From Bolinopsis microptera (lineage: Eukaryota; Ctenophora; Tentaculata; Lobata; Bolinopsidae), in the NCBI RefSeq assembly GCF_026151205.1, contig NC_087080.1:3453096-3517095 (forward strand): a stretch of 64,000 nt of DNA, given 5' to 3'. Of the stretch, positions 36,501-48,500 are shown piece by piece (within the stretch, counting starts at the first letter, position 1; every line of letters starts with the position of its first letter). The position numbers were made by a program, and so were the translations under genes. The notes below the pieces were generated by a model that was not told where the DNA came from, did no database searches, and was given only the letters and a program-made list of their open reading frames with translations.

Positions 36501-39500
36501 TCGAAAAAGCGAGTAGCACCTCCAAGAGGCGATTTGAAGATCTAGAGCTCGAGCAAGATAAACTGAAGAAAGCTCTTAGAAGCACGGTAAGTTCTGCTAA
36601 GAATGAAACGATCGCCTCAATCGATTCGCTTAGGAACGAGTTCAACAACGCTTTTCAGTCACTTGACACTGTAAGCTCATCTAACAGGACAAGAATTGAG
36701 GCCCTTGAGACTAACCATGAGAATGTAGCAATTGTCCTTGCAAATGACGTACAGCCCGTTGTAACGCATATAAGCAAACCTGACACTGCTACCCGGGACG
36801 TTCAAAGTAATGGTCCGAATGCAACAGGAACCCCTACCTGGGCCTCAATATCGGCAGCTAACAGCGGAAATCCGTTTACAAAAGCAGACAAACGTAACAA
36901 CAAAAACCACCGTGAGAGAAAACCGAGCCAAAGTGAGCGGCTACAGAACGGCAGCAGAGGCAATAAACGCACCAACTCACCCACTGTTGGGGGACGAGAC
37001 GGGTCTCAAAATGGTGGCCGCATGACAACTGTCCAGAACGAACAAGCTCAAGAAGAGCGCCCAGACAATTCTCTAAATGATAGCCGCATGCCTCATCGGC
37101 GTGAAAATCATGTACCATCCTCAACTTCACAATCTCGGGAAGTCGGACCAGGCACAGGAACTGGAACCAGGAACTCTCATATCTATCGTAGGCACACGGT
37201 ACTTCTCATACACGATAGTAACTTTGACAAGTTCAATCCACGTAGTTTCAGTTCTCAATTCAATGTGCACCAATTCGGGGCATCAAGTCTCGAAAACCTA
37301 GCAAAGAAACGAAAACAGCTCAACGAGAAGTTGAATAAGCTACGACCAGACTGTATTTACGTTCACCTGGGTATCAACGACCTTACGAAGAGGAAATGTA
37401 TCCCATCTGGAGCTATCCACGAACTCGCAGAGTATCTCCTGGAGACCTGCAAAGCTCAGATATGTTTCTCCCTTTTCATTCCAACCTCTAATGACAAGAA
37501 AATGAACGAGCGAATCAAAGCTGTTAACAACGAAATTAAAAGCAATGTTAGCTGGTTCCACAGACAAAGCGAAACCGCTCGTTCACGCATATTCACGTTT
37601 GCTAACGACCTGGTCGGCAACCAGAACATTTATTCAATCAACACTGGATTCACCCTAAATGACAGAGGCGAAAAAATGCTCTACGTCAGCCTTCGTGAAG
37701 GACTTAAGAAGACGATGCGCATTCCTCACCAAAGCCACGATGGAAATCCTCGTCAAAAACGCAGCTCGAACCGTTTCAAAGATGAGTAAAAACCGGGACA
37801 CACGCAATTGCCTTAGGCTGATGAGCTGGAACATCAACCATCAGCGTGACAAGTTTGAAGGTATCAAATTTGAAATCGATGAAGTTCAGAAGCTCCTTAA
37901 CAGTCACGACGTTATCTGCTTGCAAGAAACTAAAGGGCAAGTTTCTTTACGTGACTTCAAATGCTTCAATGCTAACAGGACAGGAACAAACTCAGGCGGT
38001 GTATGTACGGCGATTCATAAACACCTAGCAGCTGGAGCTGTTAGAGTCCACGTTCCAGATTGTGACGACATACTCATCGTCAAGCTAAGAGCCAAATACT
38101 TTAATCTTGACAAGGACCTAAACCTTATCAATGTATACGACTCGCCAGCACACGGTTCGTATAAAAAACGTATACGTTCGAATACCGAGGAATACATCAC
38201 TACCTGCGAACAACTTGAGGAGTGCCTATCCAGGATTCCCGACACAGAAGATGCCGCCATACTTGGAGATATGAACGCACGGACCGGTACTCTGAAAGAT
38301 TTTCTTATTCCCTGCGAATCTAGGAATATACATGTCGATCTCGACCCTCCTCAATTCATAACAGCCTTGACACCAAGAAACAATCAGGACCGAACTTTGA
38401 ATTCGAATGGCAAACCGTTCATTGAGCTTCTCCAAACAGCAGGGATGATAATTCTTAATGGAAGGACTATTGGAGACATTTTCGGTAGCCATACATGCAT
38501 TCAACGTCACGGAGCCAGCACTGTTGATTACATCTGTGTCTCACGAGATATCCACCATCGGGTTAGGTTCTTCCATGTGGGCGATATCACACCTTACTCA
38601 GACCACAGACCGATATCAACCGCCCTCACCACAAACCATGGGGTGAATCTTCTTGATGACAACCTCTATAAAGAACGTGAACGGAAACTAGCACCAGTGC
38701 CGAAGCCCTTCAAGTGGACCAGAGACACTAGCACTGGGTTAGGTACATCAGAAAAGTTCAAGTCGGCCCAGAATGATGCCCAATTCATGCAGAAGGTCGA
38801 ATCGCTCCTAGCAAATGACATCACCTGCCCCGAAGACATTCGAAAATACAATGACTCTGTGATTACAACCTACATTAACCTAGCCAGCCAGGTCACTACC
38901 CAAAAAAGTGGCCGTCTTCACACTAACAAAAACAAATGGTTCGATTGGGACTGCAGAAAGGCAAAACGTCAAGTTTGCAAGATCGAAAGAGTAAAGAACA
39001 ACCCCTACATTGATCCCATGCTAGTGGAACCTACTCGGGCTAAGTTTTACCTCCGAAAAAAGGAATACAGGGCTCAAGTTCGATCCAAAAAAGGCGCATA
39101 TCTCTTTCAACTGAACGAGAAAATAAACAATGGCAATGACATCAACTGGTCTGCTCTGAAAGATCTCTCGTCCTCCTGTAGAGATCCTGAGACGTTCGAT
39201 CTGTACGACCTATTTGCTTTTCACAAATTCTTCAACGACCTCTACAACCAAAAGTGCAAGGATCCATCCCACCGTGAACTTCAAGCCCACAACGCAAGCA
39301 ATGATGGGAGCAGCCACCCTGACCTACCAACTGAAGTGGAAAATCTTAACATGGAGTTCACTCTACAAGAGCTTGAAAAGGTGATCAACAAACTCAAAAA
39401 CAACAAGAGCGTATCACTGGACCTAATATCGAACGAGATGCTCAAGAACTCCAAACTTTGCCTAAGGAAAGTTCTTCTCAAGTTGTTCAACGGCTGCCTG

Positions 39501-42500
39501 GAACAGGGGACTTACCCATGGAATTGTTCGATAACCACCCCTCTCCACAAGAAGGGCGACAAACAGAACCCTGACAACTATAGGGCAATAACTGTTGGAA
39601 GCTGTCTAGGGAAGCTATTTGCTTCTCTTCTCCTTGAAAGACTTATCGACTTCCGCAAAGTTATCTGCCCCGATTTCCCCCACCAACTTGGCTTCAGAGC
39701 GGGTGCACAGTGCTCGGATCACATCCTTACAATTACCACAATCATTGAGAAATACACGAAAAAGCTCAAAAAGAGAGTGTTTGCTTGTTTTGTTGACTAC
39801 CGGAAAGCGTTCGATACGGTGTGCAGAGAAGCACTCATGTATAAACTCAATCACCTTGGTATCGGAGGGAACTTCTTCGCTTGCCTTAAGAACATGTACA
39901 GCAACTCGGTGACCCGCATCAAACTGATCCAAAAACTATCGGAGACCATTGATGTCACCATTGGAACAGAGCAAGGGCATCCAATGTCTCCTGAATTGTT
40001 TAAAATATACATCTACGACCTCTCCATCTATCTTGCAGCCCTAGAAGATCTCTCTGTCCCTGAACTTAATGGCTTCCCAGTCAACCACCTGCTCTGGGCC
40101 GACGATCTCATCCTTTTAGCTCTCGACCACCAAAGCCTTCAGAAAGAGCTTGACTGCCTAAATGAATTTGCAAGCAAATGGGAGCTATCTATCAACATTG
40201 ATAAGACTAAAATAATGGTCTTCAACTCAAGCTCGCGGGTGCTAAACTGCTCGTACGGGTTCAAGCTTGGACAGCTCGACATCTCTCCAACAAGGTCCTA
40301 CTGCTATCTAGGTATCCAGCTCAGCCTCAATGGATCTTTTAAATGCGCCATGAACGAACTGAGGAAGAAGGCGCTTCGAGCATTCTTTTCGATAAAACGC
40401 ATGGTAGACACCAGAGCTCTGACCACCAAAACCATGCTAAAGCTAATTGACTGTCTGGTGAAACCGGTAGCAACTTACGCCTGTCAGATATGGCTACCCT
40501 CGACTCACCTCATGAAAGAAATGGCGCGTGAACCCAGCCAAAGACACAACCTATCAAAAGTTGCAGCAAAAGACAGTCTTGAGACAACACACCTCAAAAT
40601 GCTGAAATGGGTACTGGGTGTGCACAAGAAAACTAACAACAACTTCTGTTACGGGGATACAGGAAGGATGCCCTGGGCCCTCTCAGTTCTGCCACAATGC
40701 CTCAGATATTTTGGAAGACTTTCCAGAGCTTCTTCTGAGATGAACAGTGTCAATTTTTTAGTATCTCAAGCGTTTCAGGAACAGGAAAATCTTAACCTCT
40801 CCTGGTACGAGAAACTTAGCTCTGTGGCTCATTATGAAACAAAAGCAGCTCATGGCACCATGAGGGATGTCTTTATCAGTGACTGGAGGGTGGACCTGGG
40901 ATCGCAAACCAAGATGCAGTTCTACAACCAAATCAAGGAGGAATTTGGAGAAGAGCAGTACCTCAATCTGAAGAGCAGGCAATTCCGAACGAATACAGCT
41001 AAAATCCGCTCCAGCAGCCACGACCTGATGATAGAACGAGGGCGTTACACGAAGGAGGCCGGAGTCTGGCCAAGAGCATGCAGATTCTGCTGCGATAAGG
41101 ATCACGTTCTCGGCTTCGAATACCTTCCCTTCTTTGAAGGCACGATTATTGAAGACGAGGAACACTGCCTTACTGATCTTCTCTCTCAGATGACCTCAAA
41201 GGGCTTTTACTTCTCAGGAACTACAAAGACATGATGAATTCAGCCCACATAGAAGAACTGGGCAAGTTTCTCAGCAGCTGTCATCGCATCAGAAATCCGA
41301 AAAAGACACCAACATCGTCTTCCACTTGATCTAACACATCCGGTAATGATTCCGAGTCACTGTCCTAAGGACATTCTAACTACCCCAGTGTCCCTTAAAT
41401 GAGTGTTCGAACTGTTTTCATTCGGAGTTACAGTTGCATAATTTACGCCCGTCTTTGAGTTTGTGTGTAATCTTTCTTGATAGTGTATTTTTGACTTTTG
41501 GAGTAACTTTGTGAATTTTATGAACCTCTCCTGCATAATTTATTACCTTATCGGTGCATTACCCACTTTAATCCGGTTAAATTATTATATTTGATCTTGT
41601 TTCCTTTTCGTACAGATTGTAGTGAAGTTAATTTTTTTACGTGTTTTGGGTCTTATTTATGGTTTTTTTTTTTTTTTTTATAATTATGTTATTTATTTCA
41701 TTGATGTATTGTCACGACGGGTTCGTTAGTGTTCCCTCTGACTATTTAAGTTTAATTTAGGCTATCCATTATCGGTATGAAATCTTTTATCTAGATAAAC
41801 AGATAAAGATTTAGGTTTTATCTAGATAAAACCGATAAAACCGATAATTTTTCTGCTGAAGGCCAAAGCCAAAATGTTTTCCAAATTTCGCAAAAACTAA
41901 TTGTCGACTTTTATTACTGTTTACCAGTAATCTTGCTAAAGTACCATTTCCTTTCTTTTGAAAATATTAGAGCATCAGTTTTCTTCTCCGGGGAGCAGAA
42001 GTGCACCAGTTTTCTTCAAAACAGTAGACCAACGGTTTTCTTCTCCTAAGAACAGTAACGCAATAGTTCTCTTCAAAACAGTAGACCACTGGTTTCCTTC
42101 TCCTGCGAACAGTAACGCACTAGTTCTCTTCAAAACAGTAGACCACTGGTTTCCTTCTCCTGAGAACAGTAACGCACTAGTTCTCTTCAAAACAGTAGAC
42201 CACCGGTTTTCTTCTCCTGAGAACAGTAACGCAATAGTTCTCTTCAAAACAGTAGACCAAGGGTTTCCTTCTCCTGAGAACAGTAGTGCACCAAATACCA
42301 ATTCTCCTCGAAACAGTAAAGCATTTAAAGTGATTCAGTGAACCGTTTTCTTATCCTGTCGATAACTTGGAGCAACAGATTCCTTCTCCTGAAGACAATG
42401 TTTCACGCCCAGAACACTTACGGAATTCAATTGAGTGCCCTGCCGGTATTTTTGACTCTTGTTAACAGTAACATGCTCGTTCCTGTCTCCAGAATGGTTG

Positions 42501-45500
42501 TAAGGTAAAACGCCAGCACCCTCAAGAGAACAATGTCAATAACCTTCTCTAGATTTCTACAGTTCATACAGTTCTACAGTTCCATAGGTATACAAATGTA
42601 AATAAACCTCTTAAGCTCACATCTAAGTAAACTACCTCTTCTATCATACTAGAAGACGTTTGGGACTGTTTCTTGGATTACTTGGGAAGGCAAAAACACT
42701 AATATTTCTTTACAATTTTACGGTATTGTGGCAGTATTTTCGGTAATATCTAGTGAATTTTTATACCGATAAAAATATGTTTTATCTAGATAAACAGATA
42801 ACTTTTTTTAACGAATTATCGGAGATAATTATCGGTTACGATTATCGGAGTGGATAGCCTAGTTTAATTCCAGTTTAATTCCAGTATCACGTGATGACGT
42901 CATATCACGTGATGACGTCATATCACGTGGTCTGACCTCCATCCATTCAGATTTAAAGGACGTGCAGGCGTTAGCTGATACGCTGTTTGACAAAGCAGAC
43001 GCCGATAAGAGCGGAGCCATTTCCTTTGATGAGTTCTACAATATCCTTAAACCTTTCACAAACAACCTCGAAATAAAGTACATTCCAAATTTCTCATTTT
43101 CTTTTCTACATGTTTTCTGCCTTCTGACCTTTGATTTTTCTATTATAATATATAATTATTTTGATACTCGGTATGTGTTGAATAAACAGCATTAATAAAA
43201 GTGTCTGCTCCTTTATAAAACTTAATGTCCTCAGTCCTAAAGGATGGGTGCTCCCTGAGAAACCCAAAAAGTATTCTGACAAAGTAAAAGATTTCACCGA
43301 TAAATATTTCTCGAAGAACTATCTGAAGAACAACATAGTCCTGATATCTAACATCTCAGTTTTAATCCTGCTGTATATCATAGTGTTTGCAGTCGGGGTC
43401 ATTTACTACTCGTAAGTGTTTCTTATACAGCAAAACCCCGATAACATTTGGTAACACCTCGCATAGAAAAACTTTGAGATCTGACTTGGAATCAGAAACT
43501 TCACGATTTACCAGTTATTCAATAATCCAAAATTTATAACCATTTCCTTGTAACTCAGATTTTGTTTCAGAGACACATACCCTGCGTTAATGATAGCAAA
43601 GGGAGCAGGAAAGTGTCTGAACCTAACAACTACACTGCTGTTCGTCAGTATGTGCCGGTGGGTGTTAACCTCTATAAGGAACACCCCCGCTGGCAAGTTC
43701 TTCGCTCTGGACTCCATAGTTGACATACACAAGCTACTGGGCTATGTTTATGTGACGTTTGCTCTGATCCACACTGCTGCTCACGTGTTCACATTCCTTG
43801 TTAATGTGGATAAGAATAGAGATATCCCTGATGATAAGACCAGTCCTGTGAACTATTCTTTTGTTCTTTCAGGTTAGTTTCATGAGTTGTATTTATAAAT
43901 ATGTGCATACTGGAACGGGGAAGTGAACTATATTGACAGTGATCCAACTTTGACCCCCAATGCTTTCAGAATCTACAATGACTTCAATTGTATGCTGTTA
44001 ATTTGTCTGTAGTTCAGGAACGTGTGGAAAATTCAGATGCAGTCTGATTGACTAAATGCCACATAACACATTCATAACCAACTGATCCTCATTAATTTCA
44101 GCTGGTGGGTATTTCGGAGGTTCCTATATCTCCGGGGTCTTCTTGGATATAGTCCTCTGTGTCATGATCCCATTTGCACAGTCTTGTGTGCGACGAAGCG
44201 GCAAGTTCTCGGTAAGAATCCTGTTAGATTGTCACATGCTATTTTAATTTGTAATTCTACAACTACCTGTGTAGCAAATTTATTTTTCCAGTCATGTTTA
44301 GGCGTGGATTACGAAAAATGGAAATGATTTATGAACAGGGTAGAAAAATAGGGTGGAGGCGATCTATTAATATACGCTTGGTTAACACAAACAAACAAAC
44401 AAACAAACAAACAAACAAACAAACAAACAAACAAACAAACAAACAAACAAACAAACAAACAAACAAACAAACAAACAAACAAACAAACAAACAAACAAAC
44501 AACACGAATACGTCTCTGTGTTCAGCTAATATCCTAATATCTATCATTTCAGCAATTCTACTGGGTTCATTTCTTCAGCTACTGGCTGCTGGCTATTGGT
44601 GTCATACTTCACTGTCAGAATGCTTGGAAGTGGATTTTTCTCCCACTTTTTGTTTATGCGATGGAGAAAATCGCGAATATGAACTTCATCAAACGAACAC
44701 TGTACGGAAAATTTAGGATTTTAAACTACAAGGTCTTACCTTCGAACGTGAGTTCAAGTCAGATTCCGTCTACATGGAAATTGTAAAATATTTGCAACGG
44801 TCTCGTACTAATTACACATCTATTACATTTATTGGGAAGTATCTAGAAATGCGGGCATACTCTACAAACTCAAAGGCTCTGTACCTAACAAAGCACTCAA
44901 GTTGATATACAACAGCTTTGTTCAGTCTCACTTGTACTACTGCTGCACAGTTTGGGGAACAAGATCGCTAAACTCCGTTAAAAGAGTCTTCTCGGCCCAG
45001 AAAAAGGGCATTCGCGCTGCAGATAACCAATACCACCGCTATTTTTATGACAAAGATCTGAACAGCACACCTTCACACACAAAGGAAATTTTCAATAAAC
45101 TAGAAGTATTAGCTTTACCGAACGTGATAGCTAAATGTATATTATGCTTAATGCACAAAGTTTATTCTAACACTGCACCACCAAATATTATAAGAATGTT
45201 CACTGTTTCAAACTTAAACGCACCTAGAAGAGAACCTGAGTTCTTTGCAGTACCATTTAACCGTTTATGTAATTCAGACAAGAGCATTTCTTACATTGGG
45301 CCTAAGTTATACAACAAAACAGTCAACATTATTAACAAGGACATAAAATATGTCACGACTTGCCTACAAGACAAATTCCTAAATTTATTCAAGTCTACAG
45401 TCAGCAAGCATGTGCTTACTGCACAAGCACTTAACCCGGATGACAAGGACTGGAACAACTCAAATTTCGTACTTTTAGAAATTTAAATAATTTGGTACAA

Positions 45501-48500
45501 CATACGTTGATAATAACGAGCAACAAAAATTTAACCTCATAACGAAATATGACTATCTTCGAGCATTTTCTACAATGCTATCGCTACCGCGCAATTTCAC
45601 TGTCATTTAAAAGACAAAAATATCACCGCGCATTCTTCAGACCCTGTGTCGCTGTTCTAAATTTATGTCAAGAGATAAGAGTTATTTACAAATTCTTAAT
45701 AGTAGTACTATTCAAATTTGCTAATAGTAATAGCGTAATCATATTTTATACATTATTCATATTTTATACATTGTGTGCATATATTTATATTTGATTGTAA
45801 TTAAAGATTTTAAGGCGTTAGTGCCGAGTAATGCCTCTGGGTAGTGCTCCTCAATCAATCAATCAGTTACAAAAATAATCTATTTAATGTAGTCCGAGGA
45901 GTCCTAATGGTCAAGGTTAGGACAATTATGTTACACGACTGGTATTGTGTGATTGTCACCAAAGTTAGGTATTTTCCCAAATAGCTAAAACTATACAGAA
46001 CTCTTTAGGTGGTAGAATTACACATTTCCAGACCTCCAACTTTCAACTTTCACTCCGGATCCTACGCTTTCCTGACGATTCCTCTTATTACGGGATATGA
46101 AAAACATCCCTTCACAATATCTTCTAGTTCAGAAGACAGGGAAAAGATAACGTTCCATATCAAGTAAGTTATTTCACTTTCAAACTGCGACTACACGGAT
46201 CTAAATAGTCATCCCAGAAGTTAAGGGTTCAACTCTATTTTGTGTTCCGCGTAAGATAAACCTCGTTTGCAGTTTTTCTGTTAGAAAAGAATTCATAACG
46301 GTGAAATTTATAACTATAGCATTTCAATGATGAAAAATACTCTACCAGAATGATGCGAGGTTGGACAAAGAAATTATACGAGGAGTTAGCAACTGACCAG
46401 GAATACAAGAAAAGAAGGGAGGTAAAGGAGCTGGAGGAGAAGAACGGGATCGCTGAAAACGGGGAGGCAGTGTTGAAATTGGAGAGGAGTATAAATGAAC
46501 GGTATCTGAGTAGAGACTCTGAAAAATATGCATACCTCAAAAACTTTGGGTAAGGGTTGATGCTTGATAGCAGGACTCAACAAGATTTCATTTTTGGGTT
46601 ACTGTTATTTGTGACAATACATTGTGGCAGACGTTAACGTTAGCTCCTTTTTACGATTCTGTCGTTACATTATCTTACGATTAAGCTTATTCGTGTTATA
46701 ATTATAACATTTCATCATAGTAAACGTTATATTATTAATGTTATATAAGTTAATGATGTTGTTCAGACGGCTCCAGAAGAGAGATCTAGAATGCTACATT
46801 GATGGACCATACGGTACACCTGCTACAGAGATATTTGAGAGTGAACATGCTGTACTGGTTGCTGCTGGAATAGGTTATTATACCCCGTATTTTGCCATGT
46901 TGATAAGGATATAACAAAATCAATTATTATTCAGTCTATATTTGGGCACTTGATTTAGAATAACACAGTTATCAGCGAACAATATGGAAATAATTCTTGA
47001 ATTTGAAACGAATAATTTTTCAGGGGTCACTCCGTTTGCTTCCATACTACAGACGATCGTCGACAAGTACAACCAGAGTGGATGTTTCTGTTCCAGGTGT
47101 AATCATTGGAATGATCACGGAACGTTCAACATCAAAATAAAAAAGGTAAGTGTAGTCCAGTTTCTGGAAATCATACAATTTCCACTTACTCAGCACTGCT
47201 CAATTAGTCAATTAGTTTTGTGTATATGAGTAATTAACTAATTATGGGGCTAGGGTTGTGCGCCAATCTGAATCTGGATTTAGGTTTCACTGTAGAGTGT
47301 AGGGGTTTGGTAGGTTTTCTTACAGTAAAAAGTTAAAATCAAACAAAATCGAAAACCTAATGATCGGTTCTTATCGTCCGGAGAACTGAAGAAGATATTT
47401 GAAGGTTTCGGGAACAACTACCTCATATAAATTAAAGGTTTCAAGAACTATCTTCAGTTCCTACAGTAAACCTGTAAACTGATGTGTATCCGTGTACCCC
47501 ACAACTGGAACTTTAACTAACACCCTGTTCTAACAGTTAGACTTCGTGTGGATCACGAGGGATCAGAAGAGTTTACAGTGGTTCCTGGAACTGTTGAAGC
47601 GTCTGGAGGAGGTGATGGACCGGTTCAACGAACACAACCCTGACCACACCGCACAACCTACCATATACGACAGAAAGAAGAGTAGGACCCCAGCCATTAA
47701 GGTCATCAAGGACTCTTCAAAGAGTGAGTAGAGCTGTTTTATCAGTTATCTTTTGAGAGTAAAGATGCAACAATTCAATAATAACTACGTGTTTACTTTA
47801 ACAGTAACTGACCATTATAATATGACTCCTAACAACGTAACACCATAACTACAGAACAGCTGGATGTTAAACCGACCACAACCACTACAACCACAACAAC
47901 GACAACGACAACCACTATTATAGATGGTACATATCATGTTTATTATTGCGTTTATAGCTGAGAAACAAAAGTTGGAATTGGATCTCACTGGCATCAGTGG
48001 TCTGTTTTGAGTGTGTCGCTGTTGTCGTTGAATGTTTTTCCTCAGAAATCTGTGGCAAAATCCAGGAGTGCCCATGTTTACTTAACCGTGTTTTTTAATT
48101 ATGTATTGAATTTCGAACTTGTCTCTGTTTCAAAGGATCTATTTTCAAACTGTCTCGCCGAAGAAATGTCAAATTAAACCACAATTTCAGAGAACGGTAT
48201 TGAGCTGCAAGAACTCGACGTTTCAGTTGACAAAACTGAAATTGGGCAAAACGGTCAGTAATTAAATAATTGATTAATTAATTAAGCAATCAAAGTGAAC
48301 ATTTTTTCCGGGGTTCTCCAGATATGATGACTGATAGATGTTGAACTGATATTACATTGGCTAGCTACTGGGTGAAAACAGTTGTTTCAACCCATGACCA
48401 TTTATTCCTAAATTATCCAGTAATCATTACTCCTGCTAGCAAATCCGAAGAAAATATATATTGTGTTCAGGAAACGAGAACGGAAGCACTCCTAAGAAAG

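Noticed and set aside
35323-41165. Many ORFs antisense to or out of frame with the LINE
   Set aside because: Shadows of the two real retrotransposon frames with no motif of their own.
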